From an uncultured Muribaculaceae bacterium (GTDB lineage: Bacteria > Bacteroidota > Bacteroidia > Bacteroidales > Muribaculaceae), in assembly GCA_910587075.1 (NCBI GenBank), contig CAJUKE010000022.1:1-52880 (forward strand): DNA of 52,880 bases, written 5' to 3'. Positions 15,127 through 24,800 of the stretch are shown here, in pieces (the first letter of the stretch is position 1; each line of letters opens with the position of its first letter). The notes beneath the pieces are model-generated. The model was not told the DNA's origin. It did not search any database and was given only the letters and a program-made list of their open reading frames with translations. A program made the translations under genes and the position numbers.

Positions 15127-17715
15127 TCATTTGATTTTCACCTTGATGGTGGCGAGGTCGGCGGGGGCGCTCGACGAGCCTACCATCAGCTCGTAGTCGC
15201 CCGGCACGACGCGCATGCGGCGCTCGGCGGCATCCCAGTTCTCGAACGCCTCGCGTGGCATCGGAATCTCGACCACGCGCTTCTCGCCCGGCTTGAGATC
15301 GACGCGGGCGTAGCCGCGGAGCGACTTCGCAGGTCCAGCGGTGTCGGCGGGACGGCGCATATAGAGCTGCACGATCTCCGTGCCCTCGCGGGAGCCGGTA
15401 TTGCGCACCTCGACGCTCACCAGCCCGTTCTTATACTTGGGCTTGCCGTAGGCGAAGGTGGTGTAGCTCAGGCCGTAGCCGAAGGGATAGAGGGGTTCCT
15501 CAGCCATATAGCGGTAGGTGCGTCCGGCCATATGGTAATCGTCGAACGGGGGGAGCTGCGAATCGTCGGCGTAGAAGGTCACCGGGAGCTTGCCCGAGGG
15601 GTTGTAGTCGCCAAGGAGCACCTCGGCCACCGCCTCGCCCCCCTGCTCGCCCGGATACCAGGCCTGGAGTATTGCGTCGCAAATATCGTTTTCAGGTGTG
15701 AGGGCCACGGCGCTGCCGCTGCAGTTTACAAGCACCACCTTCTTGCCCGCCTCGTGGAGCGCGCGGATAATGTCGCGCTGCGCCTGCGGAAGCTCGATCG
15801 AGGTGCGGTCGCCGTTGTCGAAGCCGGGGAGCTGCACGCGGGCCTGCTCGCGTTCAAGAGCCGGGGAGATACCCCCGACGAAGATCACCGTGTCGTGGTT
15901 CTTGGCGCGGGCGGCGATTTCAGGGATGGTCAGCTCGCGGGCGCGGCAGATGTCGAAGTTGAGCGTCGCGCCGTCGGCCACCTGCATATAGTTGATTTCG
16001 ATGTCATAGGTCTTCCCCTTCTCGACAGGGAGCTTCATCGAGCGGAAGCTCAGGGGCTCGGCCTTCCAGCGGTTGTGGATGGTGTCGCCGTTGACTATTA
16101 TGCGGAAGCCGTCGTCGTTGTTGAATATGATGTCGAGCTCCTCGGTGGTCGGGGCGGTGAACGATCCGCGCATACGGGTTGTGAAGTTCGTGAGCTCCAC
16201 CCCGGGGGCGAACACCGTGTTGCCCCCGTTGTCGAGGGTCAGCGCCGAGGTATAGTTGGCGGTCGCGGCGGCATCACCCTTGAAGTCGAGGTTGTTCCAA
16301 TACTCGGCGTGCATGCCGGGGCGCCCCTCGGCGTCGGTGAAGAGGTTGAAGATGCTCTCCTTCTCGGTGAGCGACGTGATGTCGCACGAGGGGGCGTAGG
16401 GGATTTCGGGGAACCGCGAGCGCAGGGCCTCCAGGATGGTCACGGTGTGGCCCGGCTGGCCGTAGTAAATGCCCCACTGCATAGTGGAGTCGGCGGCGTT
16501 GGGGCCCATGATTATCACGCGGTCCATCCGCGCCGGGTCGAGGGGGAGGATTCCGTTGTTCTTCAGAAGTACCATCTGCTCACGGGCGGCTTTGAGGGCC
16601 AGCGCCTTGTGCTCGGGCGAGTTTACAACGGAGAGGGGTATGCGGGTCCACTCAACCAGCGAGTCGGGGTCGAAGTTGCCCAGGCGGAAGCGCTCGGCCA
16701 GGAGGCGGCGCACGCTGGTGTCGATCTCGGCCTCGGAGATGTCGCCGCGCTTCACGGCGGCGGGTAGTTTCTTATAGATCTGGCCGCACTCCACGTCGGT
16801 GCCGGAGCGCACGCCCAGGGCGGAAGCCGCCTCGGCATCCTTGGCAACGCCGTGGCGCTTGGGGAGGTAGAAGTCGTTGATCGCGCCGCAGTCGCTCACC
16901 ACCATGCCGTCGAAGCCCCACTGGTCGCGGAGTATCTGCTGGAGCAGCGCCGAGGAGCCGCAGCACGCCTCACCTTCGAGGCGCTGGTAGGCGCACATCA
17001 CCTCGCGCACGTTACCCTCCTGCACGAGCTGCTTGAACGCGGGAAGGTAGGTTTCCCAGAGGTCGCGCTCGGGGAGCATGGCCACATCCATTCTGTGTCG
17101 CTCCTTCTCCGGGCCGCTGTGCACGGCGAAGTGCTTGGCGCAAGCCAGGAGCTTGTGGTAGCGCGAGGCGGTGTCACCCTGGAGGGCGCGCACCACCCGG
17201 AGCCCCATGCGGCCGTTCATATAGGGGTCCTCGCCATAGCTCTCCTGGCCGCGGCCCCAGCGGGGGTCGCGGAATATGTTGACCGTCGGGGTCCAGAAAG
17301 AGAGCCCCTTGTACTTGCCCACCTTCCCTTCGGCGCGGGCCTGGGTGTTTTTGGCACGGGCCTCGTCGCTCACGGCGGTGTACACCTCGGTAAGCAGGTC
17401 GTCGTCGAAAGCCGAGGCCATACCTATACAGGAGGGGAAGACAGTCGAGAGGCCGTTGCGCCCCACCCCGTGGAGGCACTCGCTCCACCACTCGAACGCG
17501 GGCACGCCGAGGCGCTCGATGGCGGGTGAGCCGTTCATCATCAGCTTTACCTTCTCCTCAAGCGTCAGGCGCGAGCAGAGGTCGGCGGCGCGCTCTTCGG
17601 GTGAGAGTTCGGGATTGTTGAAGGGGTAGACGGGGGCCGCTGTGGCCAGTACTGGAGCCGCGATGGCAGCCGTGGCCGCGAAAGCGCGGAGCAGCAGTTT
17701 CTTCAAGTGATTCAA
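15127..17715 (-). CDS. GH3 family beta-glycosidase with PA14 domain
   Basis: This exported enzyme of about 862 aa releases terminal beta-linked sugars (glucose or xylose) from oligosaccharides. A signal peptide is followed by the GH3 barrel, with the nucleophile Asp in VVSDCGAI near residue 273. The alpha/beta domain is interrupted by a PA14-type carbohydrate-binding insert at about residues 465-585 (AEYWNNLDF, FNNDDGFRIIVNG). A fibronectin-III-like C-terminus follows. No ATG precedes the signal peptide. TTG at 17715 is used, and TTG at 17706 (MKKLLLRAF) is equally good. The nearby xylose genes favour beta-xylosidase, but beta-glucosidase cannot be excluded. Confidence 0.88.
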   Translation of the reverse strand: MNHLKKLLLRAFAATAAIAAPVLATAAPVYPFNNPELSPEERAADLCSRLTLEEKVKLMMNGSPAIERLGVPAFEWWSECLHGVGRNGLSTVFPSCIGMASAFDDDLLTEVYTAVSDEARAKNTQARAEGKVGKYKGLSFWTPTVNIFRDPRWGRGQESYGEDPYMNGRMGLRVVRALQGDTASRYHKLLACAKHFAVHSGPEKERHRMDVAMLPERDLWETYLPAFKQLVQEGNVREVMCAYQRLEGEACCGSSALLQQILRDQWGFDGMVVSDCGAINDFYLPKRHGVAKDAEAASALGVRSGTDVECGQIYKKLPAAVKRGDISEAEIDTSVRRLLAERFRLGNFDPDSLVEWTRIPLSVVNSPEHKALALKAAREQMVLLKNNGILPLDPARMDRVIIMGPNAADSTMQWGIYYGQPGHTVTILEALRSRFPEIPYAPSCDITSLTEKESIFNLFTDAEGRPGMHAEYWNNLDFKGDAAATANYTSALTLDNGGNTVFAPGVELTNFTTRMRGSFTAPTTEELDIIFNNDDGFRIIVNGDTIHNRWKAEPLSFRSMKLPVEKGKTYDIEINYMQVADGATLNFDICRARELTIPEIAARAKNHDTVIFVGGISPALEREQARVQLPGFDNGDRTSIELPQAQRDIIRALHEAGKKVVLVNCSGSAVALTPENDICDAILQAWYPGEQGGEAVAEVLLGDYNPSGKLPVTFYADDSQLPPFDDYHMAGRTYRYMAEEPLYPFGYGLSYTTFAYGKPKYKNGLVSVEVRNTGSREGTEIVQLYMRRPADTAGPAKSLRGYARVDLKPGEKRVVEIPMPREAFENWDAAERRMRVVPGDYELMVGSSSAPADLATIKVKIK

Positions 17716-17771
17716 GGCAGATCGGGTATATGTACGGCCTGAGCGAAACAGGCCGGTGGGTTAGGAATACG

Positions 17772-17779
17772 CGAATTTA
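17772..17779 (-). promoter_or_regulatory. -7 box upstream of the GH3 gene
   Basis: TAAATTCG on the minus strand, about 57 nt before the proposed TTG start. No clear -33 box. Confidence 0.35.
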
Positions 17780-17828
17780 CCTCATCCGCGCCCCTCGCGG
17801 CGGGTAATTTTTGGCGAAATATGGGTAA

Positions 17829-17865
17829 AAGGAGAGCCGCGGCCCTCGCGGGTCGCGGCTCCTTG
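17829..17865 (-). terminator. Terminator after the 480-aa secreted protein gene
   Basis: A GC-rich stem (GAGCCGCGGCC, 17834-17844, with 17851-17861, one G-U pair) is followed on the minus strand by CCTTTTACC. Confidence 0.6.
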
Positions 17866-17907
17866 TATTTGTGAATCAAAGGTTTTTATATCGTTGGGAG
17901 AAATGTA

Positions 17908-19350
17908 TTACTTGTTGTAAACCTTCTTGCCGTCGACGATGATGAGGCCCTTGGTGTCGGCGGGAACCTCGATGCCCTGGAGGTTGTAGGCGCGAACGGC
18001 CTTTGCCTCGTCGATGGTGATAACCTCAACTGCGTCCTGTTCTTCGCCGTAGTTGTCGCCGATACCGAACTTCATGTCGAGGATGTTGATGGTATACTTG
18101 TTGAGCACGGGCTCCTTGAAGTAAATGCGGAGGATGTAGCTTCCTTCCTTGAGGTTGATGCCTTCGAACTTCTGCTCCTTGAACTGGAACCACTGCTTGG
18201 TTGCCTCGGGGGCTTCGAACACTTCGCTCCATACAGGCATTGCGGCGGTGGCGTCAGCTTCGATGTCGGCCTTGTTGTAGAGCTCGAAAGTCAGGCTGGG
18301 GGTCTCGGTTTCCTTCGTCTTGAGCGACCAGTGGAACACGAAGTTGTAGTCGCCGGCCTGGGTAGCCTTTACCTCGAATTCCTCGGTGTTGTTGTTGCGG
18401 TAGTCGCCGAGCCAGGGCACCTGGCCCGGTTCGCCGTGGAGGATGTCGTAAGCCTGGGTTTCGGGGTTGTAGAGCTTGATCTGGTGGGAGTCATACTGCA
18501 CTTTGCCCTGACCGACGAGACGGGTGTTCTCGAAGTTCACATAGCCGGGGATGTTGCTGTACATAAGCACTTCCTCGAAGTTGGCTGTGAGGTCGATGTC
18601 CTCGTCGATGGTGAAGGTGTAGGGGTTGGTGGTGAAGGGGTCGTCGATGCCGTTGTCCCAGCCTACGAACTTGTAGCCGGTGTTGGCGATGGCCTGGGCC
18701 TTAACCTCGGTGCCGGCAACGAACTTGTAGCGGGCGGGAGTGATGGAGATCGTGCCACCTTCGGCGGGTTCGCAGTAGGTAGCGAGGTTCACTTCCTGAA
18801 TCTCCTCGCGGGCCTCGAAGCGCCAGCCGTAGCAGTTGAAGGTGCCGGAGATGGGGCCGTTCTCGTTGTGGAATTCAAGCTTGAAGAGGTATTCGCCGGC
18901 GGGGATGGGCTCGTCGATGTAGAGCTCGGCGTCACCGAAGCCGTAGGAAGCGGTCTGCACGGGAGCGGCGTCGTAGCGCTTTTCCCATACGGTCTGCGAG
19001 GTGGCGCGGTCGATCAGCGAGAATTCGCCGTAGGAGCCGGGGGCGTCGGTTTTGCAGGCGATGTAGAAGCGCACGATGTAGCAAGCTTCAGCCTCGCTCT
19101 TCACAGCCCAGATGGCGGCGTCGCCGTCGTACATGTTGGAAACATACTTGTGGTCAGCGCCGAGTTTGTTCTTTTCGTGGGTGGTGATGTGCTCGCGTTC
19201 GCCGCCGTCTTCGGGGAAGTTGACGATTTCGAAAGAGGTGTACTCAGTGTCGGTGAGCAGCATCGACTCGTTGGGGATGTTCTGCGCGGTCTGGGCGTTC
19301 GCGAAAGCGAAGGCCAGGAGGGCGGAACCAAGGAGTAACTGTTTTTTCAT
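17908..19350 (-). CDS. Secreted protein with InlB-type B repeat, unknown function
   Basis: I do not recognise a catalytic family in this 480-aa protein. It has a signal peptide (about residues 1-19, FANAQ). A beta-rich region follows to about 190, then a divergent InlB/Listeria-Bacteroides B-repeat at about 191-258 (EGGTISITP, GYKFVGWDNG, DLTANFEE). A second beta-sandwich, possibly carbohydrate-binding, covers about 265-440. The C-terminal tail YNLQGIEV...GKKVYNK matches the tail of the adjacent pectate lyase. It has its own terminator, so it may be transcribed alone. A surface glycan-binding or adhesion role is inferred from the domains and position. Confidence 0.8.
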   Translation of the reverse strand: MKKQLLLGSALLAFAFANAQTAQNIPNESMLLTDTEYTSFEIVNFPEDGGEREHITTHEKNKLGADHKYVSNMYDGDAAIWAVKSEAEACYIVRFYIACKTDAPGSYGEFSLIDRATSQTVWEKRYDAAPVQTASYGFGDAELYIDEPIPAGEYLFKLEFHNENGPISGTFNCYGWRFEAREEIQEVNLATYCEPAEGGTISITPARYKFVAGTEVKAQAIANTGYKFVGWDNGIDDPFTTNPYTFTIDEDIDLTANFEEVLMYSNIPGYVNFENTRLVGQGKVQYDSHQIKLYNPETQAYDILHGEPGQVPWLGDYRNNNTEEFEVKATQAGDYNFVFHWSLKTKETETPSLTFELYNKADIEADATAAMPVWSEVFEAPEATKQWFQFKEQKFEGINLKEGSYILRIYFKEPVLNKYTINILDMKFGIGDNYGEEQDAVEVITIDEAKAVRAYNLQGIEVPADTKGLIIVDGKKVYNK

Positions 19351-19552
19351 GTCAGTCAGGTTGGTTGTTGGTATTAGGTTTATTAATATAATGCGTAAGT
19401 TGTAGCTTCGCGGCGGGGCCGCTCTGATTGGTGCGGTAAAATTACAACCGCTCGGGAGGTTTGCGGGGGAAAAATCGTCACTAAGGGTGTAAAATCTCCC
19501 TCAGCAACGATTTTTCATTCACAAAACCTAATAATCTTCTTCTGTCAAGGGG

Positions 19553-21631
19553 TTAGCGCACGAGCACCTTCTTGCCCCCGCGGATGTAGATGCCGGGCAC
19601 TGTGGGCTCAGCCACGCGGATTCCCTGGAGGTTGTACCAGGCGTCGTCAGCCTCGGCTTCCGGCTCGGCCTCGACCGACTCCACCCCCGCGGCGCGGTCG
19701 GTGAAGATGGTGATCTTGGCGGCGGCCACGTTCCCCTTGAAGGTGAACGTAAGCTGGTTGCGCACGGGCTCGGGGAATGTCACCTCGAAGGAGCCGGTCT
19801 CGGTCTCCGACTTGGGGAGGGTGTACACGCCCTGCTCGTAGGTCTGGCCGTTGAGCTCGGTGAGCGAGGCTTCCTTATAGCTGGCGGTCTGGCGGTAGCT
19901 GCGCCCCTCGAAGCGCACCTTGCTTACGGCTACCCCGTTGGGGAGCCAGAGGGTGTGCTGGCGGTTGACGGGCATCTGCAGCAGGCCGTTCTCGTTGCAG
20001 TCGGTGTAGTCGCCACCGGTGAGCCACATTATGCCGTCGGAGAAGTACCATCCGGCGCGGTCCTTGGTGTTCATCGACACCTCGTAGCTGTCGGCCAGGG
20101 GGAAGGTCGAGCGGTAGCCCTCGGTCCACCCTTCGGCGCTCTGCGCCTCGGTGATGTCGGCCACGAGTTCGGCCAGGTATACTTCGAGCATCGTGTAGCC
20201 CGACTCGTCGCAGAGATTGCGGTCGGCGGCGTTATTTGGGTCGAGGCCGCGGGCTATCTCCCATTCGTCGGGCATGCCGTCCTTGTCGGTGTCGAGGGGC
20301 GCGGCCTCCGATTTGAGCTCGGGCCAGGCGCTCCAGTCGGCGGGGGCGTTCTTGGGCTTGTTGTCCTCCTGCGAGTTAATCAGGCCCTTGGAGAGGTTTG
20401 TGCCGGTTGAGGTGGCGGTGCCGTTGAGGGTGTCGTCGATCATCTGCTGGTCAACCCAGTCGTACGAGAGGGAGCAACCGGCGTAAGAGGTCACCAGGTC
20501 GTATGCCTTTTCGGCGGTGTGGGTGGTGGTGGCGGGGAAGGGAATCGGCTCGGAGAGCTTGATGGCGGCGGCGGTCTCGTCGTTCCAGGTGCCGTCGGTG
20601 GCGGAGGCCGATTTGTCGATCTGGTCGAGGAAGCCCACGCCCCAGTTGTCCTTTGTCACGTCGCTGTACTTCGAGTTGACGTTGCCCTCCACGAGGTATT
20701 TGCCCCAAAGGTGGAGTGCCGGGGTGTACGCGGGGTAGGTCGCGCAGTAGCTGTTGGTGCGGATGCCCACACCGGCTATGCGGCGCCCCTTCTTGTCGGT
20801 GGGGGTGGCGGGGCCGGGCTTGTAGTAGTTGTTGACGATGTTGACCTGCATCCCCTCCCCTCCGTAGCAGCCGTTGCCGCCGAAGTTGTAGATGACGTTG
20901 TTGCGCATATCCATGCGCTCGTCGAGCTGGGTAGATACGCGCGGGCCGAGGCGCGGGGTGCGCGAGCCGTGGTGGGCCACCAGGTTGTGGTGGAACGAGG
21001 CTCCGCTGCCGCCCCAGTTACCGCCGTAGCCGTGGGCACCCTTGGAGTGGCCGGAGTTCACGAGACTCTGCGACACGATACTCCACTGGAGGGTCGAGTT
21101 GACGTTGCCGAGGATTGAGCAGCATTCGTCGATACTCCAGGAAACGGAGCAGTGGTCGACCATGATGTTGCGCTCGTCCATGGCGGTGAGTCCGTCCCAG
21201 CCGTCGGCCTTGTCCTGGAGCACGTTCTTGTTGCCCAGGCGGAAGCGGATGAAGCGCACGATGGTGTTGGAGCCGAGGGTCACGGGGTAGTCGGCGATGC
21301 AGATGCCGTCGCCCGGGGCGGTCTGCCCGGCGATGGTGGTGTATTCGGGAATTTTGAGACCCGACTCAAGGTGTATGGTGCCGGAAACGTCGAACACGAT
21401 GGTGCGGGGCCCGGTTTTCGACAGGGCGTCGCGGAGCGTGCCGGTGCCGCTGTCCTTCAGACTGGTCACATGGTATACTGAGCCGCCTCGGCCTCCGACG
21501 ACATAGCGTCCGAAACCCTCGGCACCGGGGAAAGCGGGGAGCTTTTCCATATCCTGGGCCGAAGCGCCGCCCGAGATGGCGGCAAGCAGCAGCATGGCGG
21601 CCGCCGAGCGGCCTGTGAAATCAAACTTCAT
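19553..21631 (-). CDS. Pectate lyase, PL1 family
   Basis: This secreted 692-aa lyase cleaves polygalacturonate by beta-elimination, giving 4,5-unsaturated products. A signal peptide (ending GGASAQ) precedes a right-handed parallel beta-helix at about residues 30-420. FPGAEGFGRYVVGGRGG opens it, and VDHCSVSWSIDE (about 158-169) contains the Ca2+/substrate region. DTDKDGMPDEWE at about 445-456 is a calcium-binding loop. A beta-sandwich follows, ending in the tail WYNLQGIRV...GKKVLVR. Its products feed the GH105 domain and then the Kdu pathway. It is a paralogue of the PL1 half of the fusion at 40279-44157. Confidence 0.9.
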   Translation of the reverse strand: MKFDFTGRSAAAMLLLAAISGGASAQDMEKLPAFPGAEGFGRYVVGGRGGSVYHVTSLKDSGTGTLRDALSKTGPRTIVFDVSGTIHLESGLKIPEYTTIAGQTAPGDGICIADYPVTLGSNTIVRFIRFRLGNKNVLQDKADGWDGLTAMDERNIMVDHCSVSWSIDECCSILGNVNSTLQWSIVSQSLVNSGHSKGAHGYGGNWGGSGASFHHNLVAHHGSRTPRLGPRVSTQLDERMDMRNNVIYNFGGNGCYGGEGMQVNIVNNYYKPGPATPTDKKGRRIAGVGIRTNSYCATYPAYTPALHLWGKYLVEGNVNSKYSDVTKDNWGVGFLDQIDKSASATDGTWNDETAAAIKLSEPIPFPATTTHTAEKAYDLVTSYAGCSLSYDWVDQQMIDDTLNGTATSTGTNLSKGLINSQEDNKPKNAPADWSAWPELKSEAAPLDTDKDGMPDEWEIARGLDPNNAADRNLCDESGYTMLEVYLAELVADITEAQSAEGWTEGYRSTFPLADSYEVSMNTKDRAGWYFSDGIMWLTGGDYTDCNENGLLQMPVNRQHTLWLPNGVAVSKVRFEGRSYRQTASYKEASLTELNGQTYEQGVYTLPKSETETGSFEVTFPEPVRNQLTFTFKGNVAAAKITIFTDRAAGVESVEAEPEAEADDAWYNLQGIRVAEPTVPGIYIRGGKKVLVR

Positions 21632-21686
21632 GGTATGAATATCGGGTAAAAATCGGTTTTCGCGGGAAAGAGAGCTTTCTCCAGTG

Positions 21687-21694
21687 CAAAACTA
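21687..21694 (-). promoter_or_regulatory. -7 box upstream of the pectate lyase gene
   Basis: TAGTTTTG on the minus strand fits TAnnTTTG, about 56 nt before the ATG at 21631. The -33 position is not clear. Confidence 0.4.
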
Positions 21695-21785
21695 CTACAA
21701 ACGGAACAAACAATGGTGTAAAATCTGACAAAAAAAGGGAAAATGCCCGCAAACGGCGCCGGAGCGGGAGGGGCGGGAAACAAGA

Positions 21786-21811
21786 AAGGCCCCGCCGGAT
21801 GGCGGGGCCTT
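21786..21811 (-). terminator. Terminator after the second large CE8 gene
   Basis: A perfect 11-bp GC-rich stem (AAGGCCCCGCC with GGCGGGGCCTT) and a 4-nt loop, followed on the minus strand by TTCTTGTTTCCC. It separates the CE8 gene from the pectate lyase gene. Confidence 0.65.
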
Positions 21812-21835
21812 GATATAGTGCCTATATGTGGGGGA

Positions 21836-24800
21836 TCAGTCGGCGAGAATCTTGGAAACCGTGCGGGTGCCGTCAGCGGCAACCGACACCTTGATCACGG
21901 CGCCGCGGTAACCCTCTTCGACGGGCTGGCCCTGGAGGTTGTAGTAGCGTACCTCAACGGCGGCGTTGTCGGCCTCGGGGGCTTCAATGCCGGTGGGGTT
22001 GCCGGGGGTCATGGCGAAGGAGTGGTCGCTCATGGTTCCGTTGGGGGCGATGGCGCGGATGGTGTAGGAGTAGTCCTCGGCGGCGCGGGCCTGTACCTTC
22101 TTGTAGCCTTCGTTGGTGGCGAGGTCGAAGTGGTCGCAGTCGCCCGAGGCGTAGCCTACATACTGGCCGTTGTTATAGATCATATAACCTGCGGCGCCGT
22201 CAACGGGGTACCAGTAGATGTAGTTGCCCTCCTTCTCATAGGCCACGCCCTCGGGAGCGGCGATGTCGGTCGCGAGCTCCTCGGTCGCGAGCCAGGAGTC
22301 GTCGCCGCCAAGCACGTTCTCAACGGTGAACTCATCGGCCTCCTCAGCGGTGAGCACGGGGGTGTACTTGTTGGTCGAGGTAGGCGAGTTGGCGCGCTTC
22401 GAGAGGTCGAGGGCGCTGCCGGAGGCATCCATCGAATTGAACTCGTAGAAGCGGGTCTCAAGAGTGCCCATGCCACCCCAGCCTGCCTCGGCGGGAGTTG
22501 CCTCCATAGTGGTGTTCAGGAAGTGCGCGGCGGGCTTGTTCTGCCAAGGACGGCCGAGGTAATAGCCTGAAACGCCCTTGATGGTGCAGTTCTGGAACAC
22601 ATAACCGTACTTCATGGCAGCCGAGGTGGAGGGAGCCGTGATGTAGCCGCCGCCAAGCTGCACGAAGGTGCAATTTTCGTAGAAGTGTGAGCCGCCACCG
22701 CAGATATAGTCAACGGAGCCGTGGATTTCGCAGTTGTAGTAGTAGCCCTGCTCGCCGGTCACCTGGGTGTCCTGCTGGGAGAGCAGACGCACGTTTACCA
22801 TCACGTCGCGGTTGCCGCCGTAATGGGCCACACCCACGCCAACGCGGTTCTCCTTACCGTAGTCAAGCTCGTTGATGATGGTGAGGTTCTCCATATAGAT
22901 GTTGGTGGAGTAACGGGTCGAGAATACCGGGTTGGAGATGCCGGTACGGGTGCCTTTGATGACTACGCCATCACGGCTCTCACCGATGAGCGACACATTG
23001 TAAGCCTTGTTGATGTGGAGGCATACACTGGATGTGGAGGGCGACATAACTGCATCCTCGCCCTTGTCGTTCTTGCCGATGTAGGTATCGTCGCCCAGGT
23101 CATAGTCGCCATCCTTGAGGATGATGACGCGGCGGGGAGCGGCGGCGCTGTTGTTGGTAGCCATAACGTCGGCCACGGCGGCGCGGAGCTCGTCAACATT
23201 GGTCACATAGATAACGCTCTCAACGGGATCGACGGTCGAGGGCTGGGCGCCGACCTTCACGGTGTAGGTGATGGCTTCGGTGTTGGCGTTGCCGTCAACG
23301 TCCTTGGCGGCTCCGGCGGGGAGGGTCAGCACGGTTTCGGCACCCCAGGCGAGATCCCAGAGGGAGAATTTGAGAGTGGTCTTGCCGCCGTCGGCCTTGA
23401 CCTCCTTACCGTTGTAGGTAGCCACGGCGTCCTGCATCGGGCGGTCGAAGCTGAGAGTCACAACGGCGTGGTTCTTAACGTCGGTAGCGGTGTGGACACC
23501 ACCCTTGAAGGTGGGTTCGCCCTCATAGCGAACCTCCTCGACGAGGAGCTCGAACCAGGCCACGGGCTGGCCACCTTCGAGGGTGAAGGTGATCGGCGCG
23601 CCCTGCTGATGGTTCTCAAAGTTAACAACGAGGTCGTAAGCACTTGCGCTGCCCTGAACGAAGTCGGAAACAGTAGGCATGAACGATTTGGCTCCTTCGG
23701 AGGTCACGGAAACAACCTTACCCGGATCATAGTTATCGAAGAGCTGGGCGAACTTAACCTGCTTCACGATAACGTTGGAGGGAACTTCGAGGGTGTGGGT
23801 GCCGGGCTTGAACTTGAACTGGGTGCCTCCCCAGCCGTCATTGCAGTTACGGATGGTGTAGAGACCGTTGCTCCAGGAGCCGTCGGCCTGGTTGAGAGCG
23901 GCATCATACACAATCTTCACAGCCTTGTCGGTGTCGGCGGCGGTGTAGATGTGGAGACCCTCGATATTGAGGGTGAAGCTCTTCTCGGCGAGCACGGGGT
24001 GGGCGAAAGTGGCCACGGCGGTGCCGTTTTCAACCTTCACGGCAGCTTCAACAGCCGAACCGTTGTCGAAAGTAGCCTTCACGGCGGGCACGGCGGTGAA
24101 CACCATGTCGGAGATAGCGGCGGCGCCGTCGGCGTTGAGAGCCTCAACCACAGCGGCATCAGCCTGACGCCCGTCAACGGTCAGCCCTACCACGGTGCCC
24201 TCGCCTATTTCAACCTTGGTGAAAACAGGAGCGATGAAGTTGGCGCAATAGCCACCGGCGATATTGCGGAAGTAAGTCTTAAAGGTCTTGGGGCCTACGG
24301 TCAGGGTTCCGTTGAGGAGGATGTCAGCCTCGTGTTTGCCAGTGATATGGTAAAGCTGTTTCGCGATTTCGGTTTCACCGGCTTCGTTGAGCACCTCTAT
24401 TTCGAGGTCACCCTCATTTTGGAACCAGTTGAAGTTGAAGTGAACGCTATAGTTGCCCTCCTCCTTGACATACATACGGGCGGAAGCGCCGGCGTTGTTG
24501 GAGGCGTAGCCGAAGTTCGCGGGGTTGTTTGCCTCAATCTTCAGTCCGTCAAGAGTCCAGAAAGCTTCGGAAATCGGGAGCTCGCCAGGAACGGGAGCGT
24601 AACCGGCGGGAACCTCGGAAGCCACACCTTCCTCAACCCAGGTGAACGAGGGAGCGTGGAAGTTGCAGATAAAGCCAGTATGGTCAGCGGCAAACGACAC
24701 AGTAAGAGTCTTGGGGCCTACGGAGAGCTGGTCGGGGAAGTTAACCTCAACATCACCCTTCTCCTTGTTGTAAGGCATCACAACGGAAGTCTCGACAAGT

